64,000 nucleotides of DNA from CAJCJE01 sp036494465 (GTDB taxonomy: Bacteria; Actinomycetota; Actinomycetes; Mycobacteriales; Pseudonocardiaceae), in the NCBI GenBank assembly GCA_036494465.1, contig DASXOJ010000096.1, positions 1-64,000 of the forward strand, in the 5' to 3' direction. This document shows, one piece after another, positions 50,179-58,257 of this stretch. Numbering within the stretch: position 1 is the stretch's first letter; each line of letters starts with the position of its first letter. A program made the translations under genes and the position numbers. The notes below the pieces were generated by a model that was given only the letters and a program-made list of their open reading frames with translations, made no database searches and was not told the DNA's origin.

Positions 50179-50640
50179 TCAGGTGAGTCGCTGGAAGTGG
50201 ATCGCGGCGGTGGGGCGATGCATGGCGATGATGGCCAGCAGCGCGGCGGCGAACACCGCGAGACCGACGATGCCGAGCAGGATGCTGCCCACGCTCGGCG
50301 CGGTGAACCAGAGGACGATCAGGCCGAGCAGGACCAGTTCCTCGATGGCGGCGAACACGGTCAGCACCCAGCGCGCGCCGTTGGAGCCAAGGCGGACGTT
50401 GTGCACCAGCACCGCCCAGATCAGCAGCGTGATGGCCTGCACCACGATGCCGCCGACGGAAATGCTGGATGGCGCTGGCTGACCGGGCTGGAACAGGTGG
50501 CTGAGCGAGCTGGCGCTGCCAGGCAGGATGACCTGCACGATGTCGGAGACGATCTGGCCGCCGATCGCGAACCACCACCAGAACAACGATCTGTCGACCT
50601 CGGCAGGACGCCGGGGTCTGTCCCCCTCGATATTCGTCAT
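50179..50640 (-). CDS. Four-helix membrane protein of the NWAR group
   Basis: 153 residues. A charged N-terminus (MTNIEGDRPRRPAEVDRS) is followed by four hydrophobic segments; after the second comes the group motif in variant form, LGSNGARWVLTVF. It is the first gene of a three-gene cluster of related membrane proteins. The stop codon is in the same reading frame as the next gene's coding-like frame, which looks like tandem duplication. Function unknown; located just after proB on the same strand (26 bases). Confidence 0.7.
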   Translation of the reverse strand: MTNIEGDRPRRPAEVDRSLFWWWFAIGGQIVSDIVQVILPGSASSLSHLFQPGQPAPSSISVGGIVVQAITLLIWAVLVHNVRLGSNGARWVLTVFAAIEELVLLGLIVLWFTAPSVGSILLGIVGLAVFAAALLAIIAMHRPTAAIHFQRLT

Positions 50641-50666
50641 GAGAAAGGACTTTACGGAAATCGGGG

Positions 50667-51800
50667 CTAGTAGCGCAGCGGAACGAGGTCGTCCGCGTGC
50701 ACGACTTCGCGGCGCTGTTCTGGCGTGAGTTCGTGGCTGGAGCGGCCGAGCAGCGCGGGCATTTCGGCGACGTCGTAGGCGACCACTCCCCTGGCGACCA
50801 CTTGGCCCACCGGGTCGAGCAGTTCGACCACGTCGCCTGCTTCGAATTCGCCGTCCGCACCGGTGATGCCTGCCGCGAGCAGGGAACGGCGGCGGTGCAG
50901 CACGGCGGCGACCGCGCCGGCGTCCAGGTGCAGCCTGCCGGAGGCGTCGGCGGCGTAGCCGAGCCAGAAGCGGCGCGCGGACAGCCGGGTGCTGCCTGCC
51001 GCGAACGCGGTGCCGACCTCGGCGCCGGACAGCGCGTCACCGGCCTGGGCGGCGGACGCCAGCAGGACCGGGATGCCTGCCGACGAGGCGAGGCGCGCGG
51101 CGGCGAGTTTGGAGGCCATGCCGCCGGTGCCGAGACCGGACGCACCACTGGTGCCCGCGTCGACGCCGTCGGTGTCGGCCGCATCGGCGACCTCGGTGAT
51201 CCGGCGTGCGTTGCCCCGGCGCGGATCGCCGTCATACAGAGCGTCCACATCGGACAGCAGGACCAGCGCCTCGGCACCGACCAGGTGCGCGACCAGTGCC
51301 GCCAGGCGGTCGTTGTCGCCGAAGCGGATCTCGTCGGTGGCCACCGTGTCGTTCTCGTTGACGACCGGCAGCACACCGAGCGCGAGCAACCGGGAGAAGG
51401 TGCGCTGCGCGTTGCGGTAGTGCGCCCTGCGCACCACGTCGTCCGCGGTGAGCAGCACCTGGCCGATGGTCAGCGAATGGCGTTGGAACGACGCGGCATA
51501 CGCGTGCGCGAGCGCGAGTTGGCCGACGCTCGCCGCAGCCTGCTGGGTGGCCAGGTCACGCGGCCTGCGCGCGATGCCCAGCGGGGCCAGACCGGCCGCG
51601 ATCGCACCGGAAGACACCAGCACCACCTGGGTGCCCGACTCGCGCCGGACAGCCAGGGCGTCGACCAGCGCGTCCAGCCGGTCGCCTGCCAGGCCACCGC
51701 GGGCGGTCGTCAACGACGACGAGCCCACCTTCACCACGATCCGTCGCGCGCCGGAAACCGCCGATCGAGCCTGCGAAAGCGAACTCGGCGCGCTGGTCAC
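50667..51800 (-). CDS. proB: Glutamate 5-kinase
   Basis: 377 residues; first enzyme of proline synthesis. An amino-acid-kinase domain (IVVKVGSSSLTT, VLVSSGAIAAGL, VVNENDTVATDEIRFGDND) is followed by a C-terminal PUA domain (about 280-365). The family is feedback-inhibited by proline. The GTG at 51800 lies two bases after the obg stop, showing tight coupling; the long upstream frame is a shadow of obg. In this genome proA is separated from proB by an accessory block. Confidence 0.95.
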   Translation of the reverse strand: MTSAPSSLSQARSAVSGARRIVVKVGSSSLTTARGGLAGDRLDALVDALAVRRESGTQVVLVSSGAIAAGLAPLGIARRPRDLATQQAAASVGQLALAHAYAASFQRHSLTIGQVLLTADDVVRRAHYRNAQRTFSRLLALGVLPVVNENDTVATDEIRFGDNDRLAALVAHLVGAEALVLLSDVDALYDGDPRRGNARRITEVADAADTDGVDAGTSGASGLGTGGMASKLAAARLASSAGIPVLLASAAQAGDALSGAEVGTAFAAGSTRLSARRFWLGYAADASGRLHLDAGAVAAVLHRRRSLLAAGITGADGEFEAGDVVELLDPVGQVVARGVVAYDVAEMPALLGRSSHELTPEQRREVVHADDLVPLRY

Positions 51801-51802
51801 GG

Positions 51803-53284
51803 TTACTCGTCCTCGATGTCGTCGGTGTTCTCGGCGGGCAGGCTGGCGTAGTAGGCGTCGTCGTGCGGTGCGTGCCGGGCCAGCTTGGCTGCCTTGCGCT
51901 GGTCCGCGCGCGGCCGGTCGGTGCGTTCCAGTCGCGGGTCGGTGCCCCGGTGCGCCATGACCGCGGCGATCCCGGCCGGCGTGGACGGTTCCCACTCGAA
52001 CGTGATGCCGCCGAGCGTCACATCGGCACCCGGCACCGCGCCCTGCTTGGCCAGCGCGTCCTCGACACCCAACCGGGCCAGCCGGTCGGCGAGGTAGCCG
52101 ACGGCTTCGTCGTTGTCGAAGTTGGTCTGCCGCACCCAGCGCTCCGGGCGTTCGCCCCGGATGATGAAGGCGCCCTCGTTCTCCGGGTCCGGCCGGACCG
52201 TGAAACCGCTGTCGTTGACGGCGGTGGGCCGCAGCACGATCCGGGTCGGTTCGAGGATCGGCTGCGCGGCGCGGTGTTCCTCGACGACCTTGGCCAGCGC
52301 GAAGGTCAGCTCGCGCAGGCCGGCGCGAGTCGCCGCGGACACCTCGAACACCGGTAGGCCGCGCGCCTCGAACTCGGTCCGGACCATCTCGGCGAGTTCC
52401 TTGCCGTCCGGCAGGTCGGTCTTGTTCAGCACCACGACCCTGGGCCGGTCGGCCAGTTCGCCGCCAAGCGACGGCGTGTACTCGGCCAGTTCCCGCTCCA
52501 GTGCGTCCACATCGGACACCGGGTCGCGGCCGGGTTCCTCGGTGGCGCAGTCGACCACATGCGCGAGCACCGCGCAGCGTTCGATGTGCCGCAGGAAGTC
52601 CAGACCGAGGCCCTTGCCCTGGCTGGCACCCGGAATCAGGCCGGGCACGTCGGCGACGGTGAAGACCGAATCGCCAGCGGTGACCACGCCCAGGTTCGGC
52701 ACCAGTGTGGTGAACGGGTAGTCGGCGATCTTCGGCCGCGCGGCGGACAACACCGCGATCAGCGAGGACTTGCCCGCCGACGGGAACCCGACCAGGCCGA
52801 CGTCCGCGACGGACTTCAGTTCCAGGACCAGATCGCGGATCTCGCCCGGCTCACCCAGCAGCGCGAAACCGGGGGCCCGGCGCGCCTTGGAGGCCAGTGC
52901 GGCGTTGCCGAGGCCACCGCGACCGCCCTCGGCCGCGACCAGGATGGTGCCCGCGCCGACCAGGTCGGCCAGCACCTCGCCCTTCTCATCGAGCACGACG
53001 GTGCCGCCCGGGACCTTGAGAACCAGGTCCTCGCCCTGCGCACCGTCGCGGTTGGACCCCATGCCGATCTTGCCGTTGGTGGCGCGGGCGTGCGGCCGGA
53101 AGTGGAAGTCGAGCAGGGTGTGCACGTTCGGGTCGACGACGAGCACGACGTTGCCGCCGCGACCACCGTCGCCACCGTCCGGGCCGCCGAGCGGCTTGAA
53201 CTTCTCGCGGTGCACGGACGCGCAGCCGTTCCCGCCGTCACCGGCGGAGACGTGGATCACCGCCCGGTCGACGAAACGGGACAC
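51803..53284 (-). CDS. obg: GTPase Obg/CgtA
   Basis: 493 residues; essential ribosome-assembly GTPase. It has the glycine-rich Obg domain (HVSAGDGGNGCASVHREKF), a G domain with GFPSAGKSSL, DVPGLIPGA and NKTDLPD, and a C-terminal OCT domain typical of Actinobacteria and Firmicutes. The lysine/arginine-rich tail ending NTDDIEDE is normal for high-GC relatives. It lies between rpmA and proB as in mycobacteria. Confidence 0.97.
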   Translation of the reverse strand: MSRFVDRAVIHVSAGDGGNGCASVHREKFKPLGGPDGGDGGRGGNVVLVVDPNVHTLLDFHFRPHARATNGKIGMGSNRDGAQGEDLVLKVPGGTVVLDEKGEVLADLVGAGTILVAAEGGRGGLGNAALASKARRAPGFALLGEPGEIRDLVLELKSVADVGLVGFPSAGKSSLIAVLSAARPKIADYPFTTLVPNLGVVTAGDSVFTVADVPGLIPGASQGKGLGLDFLRHIERCAVLAHVVDCATEEPGRDPVSDVDALERELAEYTPSLGGELADRPRVVVLNKTDLPDGKELAEMVRTEFEARGLPVFEVSAATRAGLRELTFALAKVVEEHRAAQPILEPTRIVLRPTAVNDSGFTVRPDPENEGAFIIRGERPERWVRQTNFDNDEAVGYLADRLARLGVEDALAKQGAVPGADVTLGGITFEWEPSTPAGIAAVMAHRGTDPRLERTDRPRADQRKAAKLARHAPHDDAYYASLPAENTDDIEDE

Positions 53285-53307
53285 GATCTACTCCTTGTCA
53301 TACATGC

Positions 53308-53349
53308 GGCGAGGGGCGGGCCAGCTGATGTGCCGGTCCGCCCCTCGCC
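53308..53349. terminator. Hairpin between rpmA and obg
   Basis: GGCGAGGGGCGG (53308-53319) pairs perfectly with CCGCCCCTCGCC (53338-53349), a 12-bp stem in the 96-bp spacer. It probably gives partial termination or mRNA processing, so ribosomal protein genes are expressed above obg. Confidence 0.65.
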
Positions 53350-53380
53350 GGGGAACGCTACGAATCCGCTCGGGCGGGCC

Positions 53381-53638
53381 TCAGGCCTCGACCGGAACGA
53401 TGTTGACGGTCTTGCGGCCACGCTTCTCACCGAACTGCACCGCACCCGGGGTCAGCGCGAACAGCGTGTCATCGCTGCCACGGCCGACGTTGACGCCTGG
53501 GTGGAACTTGGTGCCGCGCTGACGGATCAGGATCTCGCCCGCGTTGACGACCTGGCCACCGAAACGCTTGACGCCAAGCCGCTGGGCATTGGAGTCACGA
53601 CCGTTGCGGGAGCTGGACGCACCCTTTTTGTGTGCCAT
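53381..53638 (-). CDS. rpmA: 50S ribosomal protein L27
   Basis: 85 residues. The N-terminal MAHKKGASSSRNGRDSNAQR reaches the peptidyl-transferase centre, and GTKFHPGVNVGRGSDDTLFA is conserved. There is no Firmicutes-type cleaved N-terminal extension. It starts 20 bases after rplU. Confidence 0.98.
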   Translation of the reverse strand: MAHKKGASSSRNGRDSNAQRLGVKRFGGQVVNAGEILIRQRGTKFHPGVNVGRGSDDTLFALTPGAVQFGEKRGRKTVNIVPVEA

Positions 53639-53658
53639 TGCTGATCAGCTCCCTTGTC

Positions 53659-53967
53659 TTACTTGGAGATCCCGGTGACCTCAACGCGGGTCAACTTCTG
53701 ACGGTGACCCTGGCGCTTGTGGTAGCCGGTCTTGTTCTTGAACTTGTGGATGCGGATCTTCGGGCCCTTGGTGTGCTCGACCACCTTGCCGGTGACCGAC
53801 ACGTTGCCCAGAGTCTCAGCGTCCGCCGTGACGTCGGTGCCGTCCACGACGAGCAGCGCGGGGAAATTGACCTCGGTGCCCGGCTCGCCGTCGAGCTTCT
53901 CGACCTGGACGACGTCGCCGACGGCGACCTTGTACTGCTTTCCGCCGGTCTTGACGATCGCGTACAT
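53659..53967 (-). CDS. rplU: 50S ribosomal protein L21
   Basis: 102 residues with the family start MYAIVKTGGKQYKVAVGDVV and the conserved C-terminal block NKTGYHKRQGHRQKLTRVEV. It heads the rplU-rpmA-obg-proB run. The ATG has AGGAG 11-15 bases upstream. Confidence 0.98.
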   Translation of the reverse strand: MYAIVKTGGKQYKVAVGDVVQVEKLDGEPGTEVNFPALLVVDGTDVTADAETLGNVSVTGKVVEHTKGPKIRIHKFKNKTGYHKRQGHRQKLTRVEVTGISK

Positions 53968-54124
53968 GGGTACGGAAGTCTCCTGCTACTCGAAGAAACG
54001 GGGGCCGCGCGTGCCCCTCTACGGACAAATGGGAAAACCCAGGTCCACGGAGTCTGGCTCTCGCACGACAGAGCCCACCGGACGGCGGGCCAGAGTCAAG
54101 ACTACGTGGCCGGTCTGACGTGGG
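53968..54124 (-). promoter_or_regulatory. Leader/promoter region of the rplU operon
   Basis: The 157-bp spacer between rne and rplU holds, on the rplU strand, a small perfect hairpin (GGCTCT/AGAGCC, 54056-54061 and 54070-54075) and a GGGG/CCCC stem nearer the gene. A TTGACT about 130 bases upstream of rplU could be a -35 element. No known ribosomal-protein leader motif was recognised with certainty. Confidence 0.35.
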
Positions 54125-57076
54125 TCAAACCGGGGTGTGCTCACCCTGCGATTCGGCATTCTCGTGCTGGTCGGCGGGCGATGCGTCGGGCGTGTCGGCC
54201 TGCGGCTGGGCCTGCGGCTCGGCCGGGGGCTCGGGCTGCGGTTCCTGCTGGGCTTCCGGCTGCGCCGCGCTGACCGGCGGACCGGCCGGGCGGGACGCGG
54301 CACGACGCGAAACTCGCCTGGTCGGGCGAGTGGTCACCGGCGGCTGCTCGACGACCGTCCAATGGCCGTTGCTGGTCACCGCGACCGTGCTCGGGCCCTC
54401 GTCCTCGGTGTCCCCGGTGTCCCCGGCCTCCGCCGCGGGCGCCTCGGCAGGTGTCTCAACCGGAGTCTCGACAGTGGCCAACGGCACGTCCGGGGCCTGG
54501 ACCTCGGCGACCGGCTCCGGCGCCTGGACGGCCTCCGGAGTCACCTCGGCTTCGGGTGCCTCGACCACTTCGACCGTCTCGGCGGGCTGGCTGCGTTCGC
54601 CGCGGTTGCGGCGCCTGCCGCGCCTGCCGGACTCGCCACCGGAGGAGGGCTGCTGCTCGTTGGCCTGGCCGTTGGTCTGACCGTTGACGCCGTTCCCGCC
54701 GTTGGCGGCGGCGTGCACGGCGGCAGCGGCCTGGGCGATCGCGCTGGACGGGCCTGCCGGGGTGGCGTGCGAGTGCTGGCCACCCCCGTTACCGCCATTG
54801 CCGCCGTTGTTCCCGTTGCCGTTCCCGCCGTTGCCATGCGCCTGGTTCGGCGTGGTGGACACCACGACGCCGCGACCGCGGCAGTGCTCGCACGGGATGC
54901 TGAACGCCTCAAGCAGGCCGGTGCCGACCCGCTTGCGGGTCATCTGCACCAGGCCCAGCGAGGTGACCTCGGCGACCTGGTGACGGGTGCGGTCCCGGCC
55001 GAGGCACTCGGTGAGCCTGCGCAGCACCAGGTCCCGGTTGGACTCCAGCACCATGTCGATGAAGTCGATGACGATGATGCCGCCGATGTCGCGCAACCGG
55101 AGCTGGCGGACGATCTCCTCGGCCGACTCCAGGTTGTTGCGGGTGACCGTCTCCTCCAGGTTGCCGCCGGAGCCGGTGAACTTGCCGGTGTTCACGTCGA
55201 TGACGGTCATCGCCTCGGTCCGGTCGATCACCAGGTAACCGCCGGAGGGCAGCCAGACCTTGCGGTCCAGTGCCTTGAGGATCTGCTCGTCGATGCGGTG
55301 CTCGGTGAACACGTCGGTGTTGCCGACGTGTTTGCGCAGGCGGTCCGCGAGATCGGGCGCGACGTGGCTGACGTAGTCGTTGATGGTGTCGAAGGCGGTA
55401 CTGCCCTGCACGATCAGCGCGGAGAAGTCCTCGGTGAACAGGTCGCGGACGACCTTGATCAGCAGGTCCGGCTCTTCGTAGAGCAGTTGCGGGGCCTTGG
55501 CCTTGGGCTGGCCGGCCCTCTCCTGGATGACCTCCCACTGCGCGCGCAGCCTGCGCACGTCGCGGCCGAGTTCCTCCTCGCTGACGCCCTCCGACGCGGT
55601 GCGAATGATCACACCCGCGTCCTCGGGCACGATCCGCTTCAGCACGTCCTTGAGGCGCTTGCGCTCGTTGTCCGGCAGCTTGCGGCTGATCCCGGTGGCG
55701 CCGCCGCCGGGCACGTAGACCAGGAAGCGGCCGGGGAGGCTGATCTGGGTGGTCAGCCGGGCGCCCTTGTGCCCGACCGGGTCCTTGGTGACCTGCACCA
55801 GCACGCTGTCGCCGGTGGACAGTGCCTGCTCGATCTTGCGGGCCTTGCCCTCCAGGCCTGCGGCGTCCCAGTCGACCTCACCGGCGTAGAGCACTGCGTT
55901 GCGGCCGCGGCCGATGTCCACGAACGCCGCTTCCATGCTGGGCAGCACGTTCTGCACGCGACCGAGGTAGACGTTGCCGACCAGCGAGCCGGAACCGGCC
56001 GAGGTGACGAAGTGCTCGACGAGCACGCCGTCCTCGGTGACGCCGATCTGCACCACGTCGCCGCGCTCGTGCACGACCATCTTGCGGTCGACCGCCTCGC
56101 GGCGGGCCAGGAACTCCGACTCGGACAGAATCGGCACCCGGCGGCGACCGGCCTCGCGACCGTCGCGCCTGCGCTGCCGCTTGGCTTCCAGCCGGGTCGA
56201 GCCGCGCACGCTGCGCACCTCGTCGGATCCGCTGTCCCGGTTGTTGTCCCGGTTGCTGTCGCGGTCCTTGCCTGCCTTGGCCTCACGCGTCTCGCGGACG
56301 TGCACGACGGTGTTCGGCGGGTCGTCCTCGCCTGCGGCCGGGCCGTCCTCACCGGTGCCCTTGCGGCGACGGCGACGCCTGCGGCGGCGGGTCGAACCGT
56401 CGCCGTCCTCGGCCGTGTCATCGCCCGCGTCGTCGTTGCCGTCCTCTGTGGCCTCGTCGCCGTCCTGCTCGGATTCGGCGTCGTCGGAGGCGTTCTCGGC
56501 GTCATCGCCCTGGCCGCCCTTGCCACGACCCCGGCCGCGACGACCGCGCCGCCTGCGCCTGCGGGCCGAGCTGTCGTCGTCGTCGCCGTCCTCGTCGAGG
56601 TCGGCCTCGGCCTGCGCCTCGGGCTCCTTCTCGTCGACGGGCTCCTCGACCGGCTTGGGCCGGGCGGGCGCCGCGGGCGCGGTGGGCGTCTGGAACAGCG
56701 GGGCGGGCGCGGCGAAGACCGGCGCCAGACCGGCGGTGCGGCGCGGAGCGGGCTCCTCGACCACCTCTGACTCGTCCGATTCGACTGCTTCAACGGTTTC
56801 GACCGCTTCAGCGGGCTCGGCGGCCTCGTCGGTTTCCGCGTCACCGGCCAGCGCGCCCGCTACCTCAACGGCGACCTCGCGGTCGACGCTGGACTGCGGG
56901 CCGCGTACCGGCTTGCCCAGTTCCTCCAGGGCGTCGAGCACCTCGCGGCTGCTCCGCCCCAGCATCTTGGCCAGTGCGTGGACGCGCAGCTTGGCCGGCA
57001 GCTCATCGAGCAGCAGGTGCCCGGATGCGCGGCTATCCCCGCCGGTCGTTGCGGCGGGACCTTCATTGTTCGGCAT
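54125..57076 (-). CDS. rne: Ribonuclease E/G family endoribonuclease
   Basis: 983 residues; main endonuclease for mRNA decay and rRNA processing. Order: an IF2-N-like small domain (about 18-60, LPAKLRVHALAKMLGRSSRE); a long disordered acidic then arginine-rich region (about 75-320); an S1 domain (about 360-430, GNVYLGRVQNVLPSMEA); and the DNase-I-like catalytic domain with metal aspartates in VIDVNTGKF (about 627) and VIDFIDM (about 670). It ends with the zinc-link CEHCRGRG (about 730) and a Gly/Asn-rich then acidic tail. The ATG at 57076 has GGAGGAG upstream. Confidence 0.95.
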   Translation of the reverse strand: MPNNEGPAATTGGDSRASGHLLLDELPAKLRVHALAKMLGRSSREVLDALEELGKPVRGPQSSVDREVAVEVAGALAGDAETDEAAEPAEAVETVEAVESDESEVVEEPAPRRTAGLAPVFAAPAPLFQTPTAPAAPARPKPVEEPVDEKEPEAQAEADLDEDGDDDDSSARRRRRRGRRGRGRGKGGQGDDAENASDDAESEQDGDEATEDGNDDAGDDTAEDGDGSTRRRRRRRRRKGTGEDGPAAGEDDPPNTVVHVRETREAKAGKDRDSNRDNNRDSGSDEVRSVRGSTRLEAKRQRRRDGREAGRRRVPILSESEFLARREAVDRKMVVHERGDVVQIGVTEDGVLVEHFVTSAGSGSLVGNVYLGRVQNVLPSMEAAFVDIGRGRNAVLYAGEVDWDAAGLEGKARKIEQALSTGDSVLVQVTKDPVGHKGARLTTQISLPGRFLVYVPGGGATGISRKLPDNERKRLKDVLKRIVPEDAGVIIRTASEGVSEEELGRDVRRLRAQWEVIQERAGQPKAKAPQLLYEEPDLLIKVVRDLFTEDFSALIVQGSTAFDTINDYVSHVAPDLADRLRKHVGNTDVFTEHRIDEQILKALDRKVWLPSGGYLVIDRTEAMTVIDVNTGKFTGSGGNLEETVTRNNLESAEEIVRQLRLRDIGGIIVIDFIDMVLESNRDLVLRRLTECLGRDRTRHQVAEVTSLGLVQMTRKRVGTGLLEAFSIPCEHCRGRGVVVSTTPNQAHGNGGNGNGNNGGNGGNGGGQHSHATPAGPSSAIAQAAAAVHAAANGGNGVNGQTNGQANEQQPSSGGESGRRGRRRNRGERSQPAETVEVVEAPEAEVTPEAVQAPEPVAEVQAPDVPLATVETPVETPAEAPAAEAGDTGDTEDEGPSTVAVTSNGHWTVVEQPPVTTRPTRRVSRRAASRPAGPPVSAAQPEAQQEPQPEPPAEPQAQPQADTPDASPADQHENAESQGEHTPV

Positions 57077-57237
57077 ATGACTCCTCCGCCCCCGGGCGCG
57101 TCCCCAGTACCGGCGCCAGAAAAGACGCCAAGACTGTCGGACGCGGCCGCGCAGGGGCCCTTCCTGTCTTGTCACCGTCGCACCAGGCGACGGGAATCCT
57201 TGCCATCGTCAACCGACACCCGAACCATCTCGGGCGC

Positions 57238-58068
57238 TCAGTCGACAGGTCGTTCGACGATGCGCTGGCCCGGCTCCGGCTCCCTGGCCACCGCCACCTC
57301 CGCAGCGCCCCTGTCTGGGGCGAACGGGTCGGTGAGGCGGCCTTCATCGTCCAGCCGCCCCTGCGCCAACCGGGTAGCTTTGACTGGCTCCGGCGGGCTC
57401 AACGCGGCGACGACACGGATCGCGCTCAACACGTCATCGGGCCGAACGACAGGGGTTGTCTGCCGGACGACCACCACAAGTATCCCACACCCCCGCGCAC
57501 TCGCGCCGACGTCGCCATCCTCACTTGCTGACGACGCGCTGACCTGCACGGATACCAACGCCGGGCGGACGTCCATCCGGCGCATGCCGTTCTTGGTCAT
57601 CCGATCGACCTCGACCGTCTCCGCCGCGAGCAGCGCGGCGACCGCGGGCCGCAGCGCCTCCTCGGTCGTGTCGGCGAGCTCGATCCGCCACTGGCTCGCG
57701 TCGATCCGGTCGGCCAGGCTGCCGCCGGCCGCGATCACCGCCTCCAAGATGTCGATTCCCGGCGGCAGCGCCGCGTCCAGCTCGTTGACCAGCAGTTCCG
57801 GGTCGAGCGGGGTGACGACGGACAGCTCGACGTACTCGGCTTCGCTGGCCGTTCCGGTCGGCGCGGCACCCACCCAGGAGACCCGGGGGCGCGGGTTGAA
57901 GCCCTGCGAGTACGCCATCGGCACGCCCGCTCTGCGCAACGCGCGTTCGAACGTTCGGGCGATGTCACGATGTGACGCGAAACGCAACTTGCCACGTTTG
58001 GCGTAACGCAGCCGCAGTTTCTGTGCGGGCGGAGCCGAGGGGTTGTCCGGCTCAGGTTTGCGGCTCAG
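57238..58068 (-). CDS. Radical-SAM-associated protein, TIGR03936/DUF2344 family
   Basis: About 276 residues. The family core KLRFASHRDIARTFERALRR and the following PMAYSQGFNPRPRVSWVGA are plain. The region before it, reading SRKPEPDNPSAPPAQKLRLR, is also conserved in relatives but is reached from no ATG, GTG or TTG. The frame is closed by a TGA just upstream, and a CTG at 58068 lies five bases after GAGGAG. I therefore propose CTG as the start; the first conventional start is TTG 57987, which would cut the conserved N-terminus. It normally sits next to the TIGR03960 radical SAM gene, here separated by a subtilase gene. Confidence 0.75.
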   Translation of the reverse strand: MSRKPEPDNPSAPPAQKLRLRYAKRGKLRFASHRDIARTFERALRRAGVPMAYSQGFNPRPRVSWVGAAPTGTASEAEYVELSVVTPLDPELLVNELDAALPPGIDILEAVIAAGGSLADRIDASQWRIELADTTEEALRPAVAALLAAETVEVDRMTKNGMRRMDVRPALVSVQVSASSASEDGDVGASARGCGILVVVVRQTTPVVRPDDVLSAIRVVAALSPPEPVKATRLAQGRLDDEGRLTDPFAPDRGAAEVAVAREPEPGQRIVERPVD

Positions 58069-58257
58069 CGCTGCTCCTCAAGGCTGTGATCAGTCAGACG
58101 GCGTCATCGCGGGGACAACCGGCGACGACGGAGCACGACCGTACCCGCCGAGGTAAATATCCCGCCAAACTTGTCTGTACGGTCTGCGCTGGCTACCGTC
58201 CCGCTGGGAGTGGACGCGCATTCCCCGAGTGTGTCTCACCAGCGATGGAGGTCCCCC

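Noticed and set aside
54780..54840. A tandem repeat in the Gly/Asn-rich part of rne as a mobile or CRISPR-like repeat
   Set aside because: It is a codon-level low-complexity tract coding for a Gly/Asn linker within a continuous gene.
54137..56770. An 877-codon plus-strand frame over the rne gene
   Set aside because: It mirrors the low-complexity rne sequence on the other strand and shows no domain or ribosome site.
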